DNA of 28,667 bases from Bacteriovoracaceae bacterium UBA6261 (GTDB taxonomy: Bacteria > Bdellovibrionota > Bacteriovoracia > Bacteriovoracales > Bacteriovoracaceae), in assembly GCA_002440825.1 (NCBI GenBank), contig DJVH01000093.1, positions 116,031-144,697 of the forward strand. Direction: 5' to 3'. The translations under genes were made by a program, and so were the position numbers. Under the pieces are notes generated by a model. That model searched no databases, was not told where the DNA came from, and saw only the letters and a program-made list of their open reading frames with translations. Every line of letters begins with the position of its first letter. Within the stretch, counting starts at the first letter, position 1. Positions 16,350-23,357 of this stretch are shown piece by piece.

Positions 16350-16631
16350 ATGACTACAAAATTATTCGTCGGCAATTTAAATTTCACAACAGACAGCGAT
16401 AGCCTCATCAATGCTTTTTCAGAGTGTGGTAATGTTCAGGAAGTTAAGCTGATCAAAGATTCTATGACAAACAGAAGTCGTGGGTTTGCCTTTGTTCAAA
16501 TGACGACAACAGCAGAGGCCCAAAAAGCAATCTCGGATCTCAACGGCGCAGAAATGGAAGGCAGAACAATTGTCGTTTCAGTTGCAAAGGACAGAGAGCC
16601 AAGATCAAAAATGGTTCACAAAAACTGGTAA
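16350..16631 (+). CDS. RRM-type RNA-binding protein
   Basis: 93 residues consisting of one RNA recognition motif: RNP2 LFVGNL (5-10) and RNP1 RGFAFVQM (44-51) with aromatic residues in the right places, followed by a short basic tail. Such eukaryote-like RRM proteins in bacteria bind single-stranded RNA and are often cold-induced. AAGGAG precedes the ATG. A short hairpin, GAGAC-TTT-GTCTC (16324-16336), lies just upstream of the ribosome site. The leader is AT-rich, with long A runs (16300-16320). Confidence 0.9.
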   Translation: MTTKLFVGNLNFTTDSDSLINAFSECGNVQEVKLIKDSMTNRSRGFAFVQMTTTAEAQKAISDLNGAEMEGRTIVVSVAKDREPRSKMVHKNW

Positions 16632-16646
16632 TCCGTAAAGATCATC

Positions 16647-16688
16647 CGATAGCGTGCCAGCAACTTTTAAATTTGCTGGCGCTTATCG
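16647..16688. terminator. Bidirectional terminator between convergent genes
   Basis: CGATAGCG-T-GCCAGCAA (16647-16663) and TTGCTGGC-GCTTATCG (16673-16688) form an imperfect stem around an A/T loop, in the 51-base gap between the RRM stop and the lipoprotein stop. There is no strong U-tract. Position and structure support a two-way terminator. Confidence 0.5.
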
Positions 16689-17444
16689 AATAGTTTCACC
16701 GCACATAGTTTGCGTGCCCACCGGGAACTGGTTGAAATCGACTCCCGCTGTTTGCATGTCGGCCTTCGTTGCAAGAAGATCGACGTGCATAGTCCCCCCT
16801 CCCGCTGCTTTAATTGTATCTACAATTATTCCGACATCCACGGCTGCGGACATATAAGGAACATTATTTCCATCCAAAGCAAGATCCGAACTCAAAGTTC
16901 CATTGATATAGACCTTCCAGCTCGATCCATCCACATACAACACCACCACATCACCATTTGCATAAGGATTGGCATAAATGGCAACTGCATTCCCGTTACT
17001 CATATCTGTTGAGTGAGAGAAATAATTCAACATTGCCCCTCCAGGAGCAACCGCAATTCCATTATTGGGAAAAGTCGTGGCCACAGTTGTTAGATTTGAA
17101 AAATCGATAACAGCTTTATTAATAATCGCCAGTCCTGCAGTGACATCTGCCGTATGAGCACCTATTTTTATTCCGTAAACTCGTTTTGAAGTATCCGGTA
17201 AAGTGAGCGTCGAAAAAACTCCCGTGAACTGCGATGCCGCAGTAAAAGTAAAGTCGGCTGCTTTTTTATCAGCATCCAGGACGACTGTTTGATCGAGCGT
17301 TACATCCCCATCCAGCTTGAAACTGCACGCCGGATTCGTTTGATTGTTATTAGTTGTTGTGGGTTGTGTGGCAACTCCATCGCTTTCATAAAGGCCGCAT
17401 CCAGACAGGGCAACCAGTGCCAGTAATGGAAAAAGCTTTTGCAT
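16683..17444 (-). CDS. Lipoprotein of unknown function
   Basis: 253 residues. The signal is QKLFPLLALVALSGCG with lipobox LSGC (C16). A linker rich in Thr, Asn and Gln (about 27-37) follows. The rest has strand-rich Ser/Thr/Asp/Gly content and reads like a concanavalin/jelly-roll-type beta-sandwich (VVVLYVDGSSWKVYINGT is a typical strand pair of laminin-G/lectin-like folds), a fold guess only. It may be a surface-exposed outer membrane lipoprotein that binds carbohydrate. Two cysteines (about C40 and one near the C-terminus) may pair. It shares its terminator region with the convergent RRM gene. Confidence 0.75.
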   Translation of the reverse strand: MQKLFPLLALVALSGCGLYESDGVATQPTTTNNNQTNPACSFKLDGDVTLDQTVVLDADKKAADFTFTAASQFTGVFSTLTLPDTSKRVYGIKIGAHTADVTAGLAIINKAVIDFSNLTTVATTFPNNGIAVAPGGAMLNYFSHSTDMSNGNAVAIYANPYANGDVVVLYVDGSSWKVYINGTLSSDLALDGNNVPYMSAAVDVGIIVDTIKAAGGGTMHVDLLATKADMQTAGVDFNQFPVGTQTMCGETIR

Positions 17445-17692
17445 AAAAACTCCGTATTGCTCGTATTATAAATCTTGTTCGTAAATTAATAATAAAAGCT
17501 TTACACCCCCGATGAGTCCCGGACCGGGTCAGAAACTTAAAAAACGAAAGAGGCTTCATTTGAATTTCCACACTCACAGTTCAAATCTTAAGAACGGCTG
17601 AATGAGCCACGTCAATTATGTCATGGTATCAATTGTTATTTTCTGAATATAAGGGCATTTTCAGATGAGCTGATTCGCGATTTAATACTGCC

Positions 17693-18859
17693 ATGAAAAG
17701 ACTCATCCTATTAAGCACTGTCCTCAGTTTCCCCCTTTTCGCTTCCACTCCGAAGTGGAATCTTTGCGATGTCAGCCTTCTTTTTCCTCTCGATGCGAAG
17801 CTTTTGTCGCCGGCCGACAGCGGGAGCAATGGTCCTCTTCTCTCTCGAGCGCTTTTTGATCGCGTGCCGCCGCTAACTGATACTGGTGTTTCCAGAAATG
17901 AAATTTATCAAAACCAACTGAAGCTGGTCAGTATTCGAATTGATCCGTGTCCAAATACTTTTGATGAACGCCTTTGTTCGCCTGAAATTCGTCTGATCTG
18001 GCAACCTGTAACTAAAGATGAACAAACAAAAGAATGGATTGGAGAAGATGCGACTCTTCATTCATTTTACGCTATTTCTAAATCGGAGTTTCAGGAATTC
18101 AAGGTCGCCTTGATGAAATGGAAAATGGCCAATGAACAAGACGGGCTTTCGACATCGCTCATGCCCTTAGGTGTACATCCAGCTCTGGGCCGTGGCCCAA
18201 AACGTGAAGCTCTTCAATCATTACTTTTGAAGACTGTCGGCGAAAAAAATATCTACAAGCTCACTTTTATGTCGCTGCTTACTCGCAACGTGTGGTGGAG
18301 ATTTGGAGGCATTGAAAAAAATGGCGGCACCTGGGCAAGAGTCAAAATTCCTCGAATCACTTCTCCATTCCAGGATATTTTTAATTCAGCTCTTGAAGAG
18401 AATGCACCCGAAAATAACAGCGGATTAAAGATGAATACCGATATCACACTTGATATTCAAGACTATCCTTTAGAAGACAATCTGCTTTACCTGACCAGTG
18501 AGGGATTCAGATACAATGATGAAAGAGACCAAAAGGTTTTTTTCGAAAAACTCAGTGCTATCGATCGCTTTCGCAATCCGATGAAAACCAATCCGACGAC
18601 TCTTGACTGCGCCAGCTGCCATTACGCAGACAATGCAAAATTTTATGCTGAATCTCAATTTCCTTCTTTGAAAAATATTCAGACGAAAGATGCTTTTATC
18701 AATCCAGACAAGACCCTCTTCGACCTGGAAAATAAAACCATCGGTCCAAAGGGTACCCGTTTAGTGCGAGCGTTCGGTTATTTTCAAGAGAAGCCTTCCA
18801 TCGGTCAGCGCACGATCAATGATTCCGCAATGAGCGCTGACTGGATGAATAAGCATTAG
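17693..18859 (+). CDS. Secreted single-heme c-type protein of unknown family
   Basis: 388 residues with a signal peptide (KRLILLSTVLSFPLFA, cleavage near FA-ST). A single CXXCH heme site, CASCH (306-310), lies near the C-terminus; before it are ~280 residues with no family I recognise, including paired cysteines at C25, C86 and C95. The tail has Met380 and Met385, possible axial ligands, in a SAMSADWMNKH sequence. It is probably a periplasmic electron carrier or a redox-linked binding protein. The CASCH site could be decisive or a chance match, but the local context DCASCHYADNAKFY is cytochrome-like. Nothing in the neighbouring genes suggests a respiratory partner. Confidence 0.7.
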   Translation: MKRLILLSTVLSFPLFASTPKWNLCDVSLLFPLDAKLLSPADSGSNGPLLSRALFDRVPPLTDTGVSRNEIYQNQLKLVSIRIDPCPNTFDERLCSPEIRLIWQPVTKDEQTKEWIGEDATLHSFYAISKSEFQEFKVALMKWKMANEQDGLSTSLMPLGVHPALGRGPKREALQSLLLKTVGEKNIYKLTFMSLLTRNVWWRFGGIEKNGGTWARVKIPRITSPFQDIFNSALEENAPENNSGLKMNTDITLDIQDYPLEDNLLYLTSEGFRYNDERDQKVFFEKLSAIDRFRNPMKTNPTTLDCASCHYADNAKFYAESQFPSLKNIQTKDAFINPDKTLFDLENKTIGPKGTRLVRAFGYFQEKPSIGQRTINDSAMSADWMNKH

Positions 18860-18862
18860 AAA

Positions 18863-18879
18863 GGGTGATAACACCCCTT
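18863..18879. terminator. Weak hairpin after the cytochrome-like gene
   Basis: GGGTG (18863-18867) and CACCC (18872-18876) form a 5-bp stem around ATAA, between the convergent stops at 18859 and 18887. The AAAAAATTT stretch after it gives U residues on the minus strand side only, before the hairpin. It is a weak terminator candidate for either direction. Confidence 0.35.
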
Positions 18880-18886
18880 AAAAAAT

Positions 18887-19003
18887 TTAATCGTAAGACT
18901 TTTTGCCTTTTTCTTTTTTACGGTCCTGTTTTTCTTTTGTCGTAAGTTTTACTTTGTCCTTGTCTTTGGACTTTTCCTTACCTTTGTCTTGTCCTTTGGC
19001 CAT
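18887..19003 (-). CDS. Lysine-rich 38-residue protein
   Basis: A 38-codon gene with ATG at 19003 and an AGGAG Shine-Dalgarno seven bases before. It encodes a very hydrophilic protein beginning MAKGQDKGKEKSKDKDK and ending in KKEKGKKSYD, about 40 % lysine. It has no hydrophobic segment. The ribosome site and the fit between two flanking genes support a real gene. Possible roles are RNA or DNA binding, or a ribosome-associated peptide; none is proved. Confidence 0.6.
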   Translation of the reverse strand: MAKGQDKGKEKSKDKDKVKLTTKEKQDRKKEKGKKSYD

Positions 19004-19053
19004 ACTATTCTCCTGAAGGATGTTTGAGCACAGATTTCAGTATACGCGCATTC

Positions 19054-19578
19054 TCAGAAAGAGCGAGTCAAAAGAATTTTTTTAACCATCGCAACTTTGC
19101 GCTTCAGTTCCCTGTCTTTCGCAAGTGAAAATTTGTATCCATCGTAAATCAAAACGCCGTTCATTTTATAACCGGAAGAAGCCCACGCCGCGAGCACTTC
19201 GCAAAAATCCTCCGTTCCATTTATTTGTGAATACCAGCTCACAAACCCAGCTGGCGGTGTTTTCATTTCCACATATTTTAATTTGGAAAAACGCGCGAGA
19301 CTGATACGAGGAGAAAAATCGCGAAAGCGCTGTAGATCTTTTCTCTTCACACCGTACTGATGAATAATTGCATGTCCTAATTCATGATAAAGATCTTCTG
19401 CCATTTCAGCGCGTGTTTTATTTTTGTTAAGCCGTATAGAACCTCTATCAAAAGCGGTCTCTTCATATTCAGCAAAATCTTTATTCCAGAATGAAATTCT
19501 GGAGATCACAAGCTCGTATCCCCAGCGCTGATTGAACTCTCTGATTAATTTCCTGATCCACAACTCTCTTGAAAGCAT
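19054..19578 (-). CDS. Putative zinc metallopeptidase (HELGH)
   Basis: 174 residues. HELGH (65-69) in LYHELGHAIIH is a standard zincin motif with H65 and H69 as ligands and E66 as base. A likely third ligand is E127 in TEDFCEVLAAW, as in short gluzincin-like proteins. No signal peptide is present, so it is probably cytoplasmic. It resembles short, poorly described predicted metallopeptidases (SprT/M78-like size). It is likely transcribed on its own, upstream of the 38-residue gene on the same strand with 50 bases between. Confidence 0.72.
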   Translation of the reverse strand: MLSRELWIRKLIREFNQRWGYELVISRISFWNKDFAEYEETAFDRGSIRLNKNKTRAEMAEDLYHELGHAIIHQYGVKRKDLQRFRDFSPRISLARFSKLKYVEMKTPPAGFVSWYSQINGTEDFCEVLAAWASSGYKMNGVLIYDGYKFSLAKDRELKRKVAMVKKILLTRSF

Positions 19579-19725
19579 AAATGATTTCCTCGCTAACGTA
19601 ATAAGCGACTAAATCTAGCAAAGAGTAGTCTTAAAAAATGAAAAATAAAGTATTGGATTTTTTTAAAGAAATTTCAGTAAAAAGCAATATGTGACAAACA
19701 TCTTTCAACTTTTGAGAACAAGGGA

Positions 19726-19767
19726 AGGTGCCACTAGACTTCGCGAAGCGTAAGTCTAGTGGCACCT
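19726..19767. repeat. Palindromic repeat, copy 2
   Basis: AGGTGCCACTAGACTT and AAGTCTAGTGGCACCT around the loop CGCGAAGCGT. The loop matches the reverse complement of copy 1, so these two form a loop subtype distinct from copies 3-6. It lies six bases after the stop of the minus-strand transporter. The right flank (CCTATTTA-CCTATTTA, 19765-19780) is a tandem duplication that runs into the end of the element. Confidence 0.95.
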
Positions 19768-19773
19768 ATTTAC

Positions 19774-21210
19774 CTATTTAGAATCTATCATTTTGTGAAT
19801 AACCCAGGACGCTAACAGCGCTGCAACGACCATCACAACGGCAAGAAGAGTTAACGTACTGAAGTAACCGCCATAGACCGTTCTGACGATATCCTGCGTG
19901 AGTTTTTGGTTTTTATCCAGAGCAATCGTCGTTGAGAAAACAGCTCCCACAATTCCCGAAAGAGCAAGCGAAACAGAAAACAAACTCACTGAGAAGTTTT
20001 CTATATGTTTTGGAGCTACAGACAAAATGAAGGCCACGACCATTGAACCGACAATGACTTCAGCGAAGGCCTGGAAGAAATGAACAATTAAAAAAATCTC
20101 GGGACGGACAGAAACATCAGGGCCGATGTTTTTTACGGCAAAAGTTAAAATAGCAAAGGCAATGGCCGTCAGAACAAACGAGAATGCAACTTTTGTGGCC
20201 GTGCTTGGATTGATGTTCCGTTTTTCAAGGGCAGAGAAAATGACCGTGATCACTGGCCCTGCAACCATACACCAGAGTGGATTCATCGCCATCGCTGCTT
20301 CAGGAGCAATCGGAATGAAGCCGAATAAATTTCCTCGCATGACATTGATACTTACCATGGTCATTGAGGTCATCATTTGTCCGTAGTAAACGAAGAAGGC
20401 CGTGGTTAAAACAGTCATGATTAAAATGGATCCCATTTTCATGGCATCAGATCGGGATGCTTTAAACATGAGACTGATAAAATAAAGAATCGCAGCAACG
20501 CCAATGACGTAAACAAAATTTTGCCCGACTTTCATGTCTGAAAACATAATAAAGACGATCGCAATCATCGCAAGTGAAATGAGAGCAAAGGCTGTCCAAT
20601 TTTTTGCACTTACAGGTCTTTTATCGATTTCAGCACCGATAGCGACGAATGATTTTCTGAGAGTGATGACAATGATGAAAGCAACGAGAGCCATCGCCAT
20701 GGAAAGCGCAAAGCCTCCCTTGAAGCCAATAACTAAAACAAACATGGGAAACAAATATTGTCCAAGAAATGCCCCCACGTTATTGACAGAGTAATTGACG
20801 GGATAACATTTTTCAAAACTCTCACGACTGTCGAATGTGCGTTTGAAAATGCTGGGATAACTCGGAGACATAAGACCACGCGAATAACTGGATAGAGCAA
20901 TGCCCGCGAGACTTAAAGATACATTTTTTGTTCCTGCACCGATAATGAGTAAAAGATAACCGATAACGAAAGAGAAATAAGCGACGGTAAGTGAACGATA
21001 GGCTCCGAGAAATTTGTCAGCGATAAATCCGCCGGCAATAGCGAACAACGGGCCGACAGAAGAGAAAGCTCCAACAATCATCATCGTGTCTGATTCGTTA
21101 TATTTCAGGTCCTCCAGAAAAAAACGAGTCAGAATAATCATGACTCCATAAAAAGATAAACCGAAGGCCATTTGGCACACGAGCATTGATTTGTTGAGTT
21201 TGTTCCACAT
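19774..21210 (-). CDS. POT/PTR-family MFS transporter
   Basis: 478 residues with about 12 membrane spans. It has the POT-family GGFIADKFLGAYRS loop after helix 2 (residues about 61-74) and NYSVNNVGAFLGQYLFP in helix 4-5, which corresponds to the FYxxINxGs motif. The SVAP segment near residue 405 also fits. Such carriers import di- and tripeptides or related compounds with protons. The signature ExxERFxYYG of helix 1 is replaced by QMAFGLSFYG, so both glutamates and the arginine used for proton coupling are absent. It may use another coupling or another substrate. Copy 2 of the palindromic repeat lies directly after its stop. Confidence 0.8.
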   Translation of the reverse strand: MWNKLNKSMLVCQMAFGLSFYGVMIILTRFFLEDLKYNESDTMMIVGAFSSVGPLFAIAGGFIADKFLGAYRSLTVAYFSFVIGYLLLIIGAGTKNVSLSLAGIALSSYSRGLMSPSYPSIFKRTFDSRESFEKCYPVNYSVNNVGAFLGQYLFPMFVLVIGFKGGFALSMAMALVAFIIVITLRKSFVAIGAEIDKRPVSAKNWTAFALISLAMIAIVFIMFSDMKVGQNFVYVIGVAAILYFISLMFKASRSDAMKMGSILIMTVLTTAFFVYYGQMMTSMTMVSINVMRGNLFGFIPIAPEAAMAMNPLWCMVAGPVITVIFSALEKRNINPSTATKVAFSFVLTAIAFAILTFAVKNIGPDVSVRPEIFLIVHFFQAFAEVIVGSMVVAFILSVAPKHIENFSVSLFSVSLALSGIVGAVFSTTIALDKNQKLTQDIVRTVYGGYFSTLTLLAVVMVVAALLASWVIHKMIDSK

Positions 21211-21416
21211 GTGATTCTTTATAGCATGAAACTGATCAGGCCAAAATGATTTGAAGTTAAAATTCGAGCGGATTCACATGTAAATTTTTCAGAACTTTCC
21301 TAATGGGCCCAATAATTTCGGTATGCCAAACAAAATCAGAGAAGTCGTCAGTATTGATTTTGACTTGAATATGGGTTTGTACTCGCAGTTGCACATCCTA
21401 TGGCCGGCATCCAGCT

Positions 21417-21440
21417 TGCTCCTTAAAATCTAAAGGAGCA
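21417..21440 (+). promoter_or_regulatory. Leader hairpin hiding the hsp20 ribosome site (candidate RNA thermometer)
   Basis: TGCTCCTT (21417-21424) pairs perfectly with AAGGAGCA (21433-21440) over an 8-base loop. The second arm contains the complete Shine-Dalgarno AAGGAG, six bases before the ATG at 21445. Small heat shock genes are the classic targets of RNA thermometers (ROSE and fourU types), so heat-induced opening is a plausible function. A 36-codon frame without a ribosome site (21323-21433) ends inside the hairpin, and its translation could also open it. Confidence 0.55.
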
Positions 21441-21444
21441 CACT

Positions 21445-21921
21445 ATGAAATACTTTACTTTTATTTTTCTCACGACTTTGTTTTGTGGCCATGCCCAGGC
21501 TGCGGTGTCTGCAGAAGACCGGCTTATGAATGACGTTAATTCTTTTTTCAGCGAAAAAGTTCCCGAAATGTTTGGTTCATTTAAATCTATGAGCTCATTC
21601 CGTATGAATCTTCTGGATGGCAAAGATAGCTATCACATTGATGCTGAAGTTCCAGGTGTGAAAAAAGAAGACCTTAAAGTTGAACTTCAAGGCGACACAC
21701 TTGTCATTAGCGGGGACAAAAAAAGTTATCTCGAACAAAACAAAAATCAATATAAAGTTGTTGAGCGATCAAATGGGAAGTTCTCACGCGCGTTCACACT
21801 TCCACCTGATGCCGACAAAAGTAAAATTACCTCAAAGCTTGAAGACGGAGTTTTGAAGATTGATATTGGTAAGCAAAAAAATGTAAAACCATCACAGCAA
21901 AAGCAGATCGAAATTTTATAA
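21445..21921 (+). CDS. Exported small heat shock protein (Hsp20/alpha-crystallin)
   Basis: 158 residues. An alpha-crystallin domain covers about 60-148 (DSYHIDAEVPGVKKEDLKVE, then GKFSRAFTLP and LEDGVLKIDI), and the C-terminus has the I-X-I motif (IEI, 155-157) used for oligomer contacts. In front is a clear Sec signal peptide, KYFTFIFLTTLFCGHAQA with an AQA-A cleavage site, so the chaperone would act in the periplasm, which is unusual because Hsp20 proteins are normally cytoplasmic. OsmC follows 20 bases later, probably in one operon. The ribosome site lies inside a hairpin. Confidence 0.88.
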   Translation: MKYFTFIFLTTLFCGHAQAAVSAEDRLMNDVNSFFSEKVPEMFGSFKSMSSFRMNLLDGKDSYHIDAEVPGVKKEDLKVELQGDTLVISGDKKSYLEQNKNQYKVVERSNGKFSRAFTLPPDADKSKITSKLEDGVLKIDIGKQKNVKPSQQKQIEIL

Positions 21922-21941
21922 CGAACAAAAGGAGATCAGTC

Positions 21942-22391
21942 ATGAAACGCAAAGCATATGCCCAATGGCGTGGCGACTTGAAAAACGGCGAAGGATTTCT
22001 CAGCACCGACAGCGGCACTCTCACAAACACTCCCTACTCTTTTGGTAAACGATTCGGTGACGAGCCAGGAACCAACCCGGAAGAATTAATCGGCGCTGCC
22101 CATGCTGGCTGTTTCTCTATGGCCTTCTCTGGTGAATTACAAAAGAAAAATCTTACGCCAGACCTGATAGACGTGAAGGCCGAAGTATCGCTGGAAAAAA
22201 TTGGCGACGGCTGGGGCATCCCTGCAGTGAATCTCATTGTAAGGGCCAGCGTTCCGGGTGCTGATCGCGCCGTTGTTGAAGAGGCAGCGCAAATTGCGAA
22301 AACCAATTGCCCTGTTTCAAAATTACTCAAGGCCAACATTACTATGGATTTCGAGTTCACAGAATCAGAAGCTTCTTCAGCCATGATGTGA
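21942..22391 (+). CDS. osmC: OsmC-family peroxiredoxin
   Basis: 149 residues. Catalytic cysteines C57 (HAGCFSMA) and C123 (KTNCPVSKLL) are in the right contexts, with R37 (GKRFGD) and NPEELIGAAHA of the OsmC family. The enzyme reduces organic hydroperoxides, using both cysteines, and is cytoplasmic. A strong AAAGGAG lies seven bases ahead of the ATG, and the hsp20 gene ends 20 bases upstream, so the two are likely co-transcribed stress genes. The C-terminus is a short Glu/Ser/Met tail. Confidence 0.92.
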   Translation: MKRKAYAQWRGDLKNGEGFLSTDSGTLTNTPYSFGKRFGDEPGTNPEELIGAAHAGCFSMAFSGELQKKNLTPDLIDVKAEVSLEKIGDGWGIPAVNLIVRASVPGADRAVVEEAAQIAKTNCPVSKLLKANITMDFEFTESEASSAMM

Positions 22392-22433
22392 AGAAGTGAG
22401 AAGAAGGGGGCAGAAGGGCAGAAGGGTCAGAAG

Positions 22434-22474
22434 GGTGCCACTAGACTTGGGCGCCGCGAAGTCTAGTGGCACCT
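22434..22474. repeat. Palindromic repeat, copy 3
   Basis: GGTGCCACTAGACTT and AAGTCTAGTGGCACC(T) around GGGCGCCGCG, 42 bases after the osmC stop. The left flank repeats CAGAAGGG three times, with the last repeat running into GGTGCC. The right flank repeats CACCTACTCCAG, running out of the element's end. The flanking repeats contain the outer bases of the element itself. Confidence 0.95.
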
Positions 22475-22504
22475 ACTCCAGCACCTACTCCATTATTGAC
22501 CAGC

Positions 22505-22528
22505 TGATCTCTTTTATTGATGAGATCA
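22505..22528 (+). other. Hairpin upstream of the RAYT gene
   Basis: TGATCTC (22505-22511) and GAGATCA (22522-22528) form a perfect 7-bp stem with a 10-base loop, 72 bases ahead of the RAYT start. It may be a transcript structure or part of the mobile unit. Confidence 0.4.
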
Positions 22529-22545
22529 ATTTGGCAGGCCTTCAT

Positions 22546-22564
22546 TTTTCAGCACTTTGGAAAA
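22546..22564 (+). repeat. 19-base repeat, copy A, before the RAYT gene
   Basis: TTTTCAGCACTTTGGAAAA. The same 19 bases, with one change, occur at 24503-24521 ahead of the cysteine-repeat gene. The ends (TTTTC, GAAAA) are inverted. Both copies stand downstream of a palindromic repeat and just upstream of a gene start that has no Shine-Dalgarno. Confidence 0.7.
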
Positions 22565-22600
22565 TTAAAAAAAACACGCTATTTGGATCTCTTCTTACAT

Positions 22601-23185
22601 ATGCCAAGAAAAAATCTCATCCGATGCAATAATCTTCCCTATCATGTCACTTCACGTGCAAATAACAAGGAGTGGTTTGCGCTTCCACTCGAGCAAGTTT
22701 GGGACATAAGTCAGCAGTGCTTAAAAGAAGCAAACCAGAAACACACAGTGGAGATTATCGCTTTTGTTTTGATGAACAATCATTACCATCTTTTGCTACG
22801 GACTCCGAATGCAAATCTCGACCTGTTCATGTATGAATTTAATAAAAGACTCGCTTTACAATTAAAATCAACATCAGCTCACATGAATCATGTGCTCGGT
22901 GGACGATATAAATGGTGCCTTATCCATTCACAAAATTATTTTCTAAATTGTTATCGTTATATTTATCAAAATCCTCTCCGTGCAGGAATCGTGTCTCATT
23001 GTGAAACTTATCCATTCAGTACACTTAATACACTTGTCTTCGGAAAAAACTTTGGAGTTCCGATTCATGATGCTCTTGGTTTCAAAGATCCCTTCATGCT
23101 CAGCTGGATCAATGCAAGTATCGACGAAGAAGAAATCAATTTTGTGAAGAAAGGTTTAGCTCGTTCCGAATTCAAAGAACTGTAA
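22601..23185 (+). CDS. rayT: REP-associated tyrosine transposase (RAYT, Y1/HUH family)
   Basis: 194 residues from the ATG at 22601, the typical MPRK start; the frame is open 28 codons further upstream through unlikely sequence. The HUH metal site is H61-Y62-H63 in MNNHYHLLLRT. The catalytic tyrosine lies in NCYRYIYQNPLRAGI, most likely among Y118-Y122. LPYHVTSRANN near the start is a RAYT hallmark. RAYTs are single-copy, vertically kept relatives of IS200/IS605 TnpA that cut at and move REP palindromes. There is no Shine-Dalgarno. It is flanked by copies 3 and 4 of the palindromic repeat. Confidence 0.9.
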   Translation: MPRKNLIRCNNLPYHVTSRANNKEWFALPLEQVWDISQQCLKEANQKHTVEIIAFVLMNNHYHLLLRTPNANLDLFMYEFNKRLALQLKSTSAHMNHVLGGRYKWCLIHSQNYFLNCYRYIYQNPLRAGIVSHCETYPFSTLNTLVFGKNFGVPIHDALGFKDPFMLSWINASIDEEEINFVKKGLARSEFKEL

Positions 23186-23204
23186 GGTTTAAAAGGTACT
23201 TTAA

Positions 23205-23248
23205 AAGGTGCCAGCAGACTTGGGCATTGCGAAGTCTAGTGGCACCTT
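23205..23248. repeat. Palindromic repeat, copy 4
   Basis: AAGGTGCCAGCAGACTT and AAGTCTAGTGGCACCTT around GGGCATTGCG, 19 bases after the RAYT stop. The left arm has changed CACTAG to CAGCAG, so two pairs of the stem are lost. The left flank repeats TTTAAAAGGTAC-TTTAAAAGGTGCC, a tandem duplication that includes the element's end. Confidence 0.95.
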
Positions 23249-23357
23249 CCATGGAGAAAAATAGTCGGCCTCTACAAACACGTCATTTTTGACCTTCTTG
23301 CAGAAAAAATCTTCTTAACATTTAATTAACAAATAATCATTTTCTCCGGGCAAAATC

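Larger units (their letters stand above)
22434..23248. mobile_element. RAYT transposase flanked by palindromic repeats
   Basis: Copies 3 and 4 of the palindrome sit 126 bases before and 19 bases after a REP-associated tyrosine transposase. RAYTs are thought to mobilise the palindromic sequences around them. All four copies in 22.4-25.2 kb carry a similar loop (consensus RRGCRYYGCG) in the same orientation. This is the expected layout of a REP/REPIN-RAYT system. Confidence 0.75.

Noticed and set aside
17505..17535. Hammerhead-like string (CGATGAG, a CCCGG-A-CCGGG dyad, then AGAAAC)
   Set aside because: The core needs CUGAUGA, but here the U is replaced by C; the strand after GAAAC has no partner for stem III and no cleavage triplet is placed correctly. 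Read on either strand it fits no riboswitch I know.
21323..21433. 36-codon frame in the hsp20 leader as a separate gene
   Set aside because: There is no Shine-Dalgarno and no recognisable product; it is kept only as a possible regulatory frame for the hairpin.
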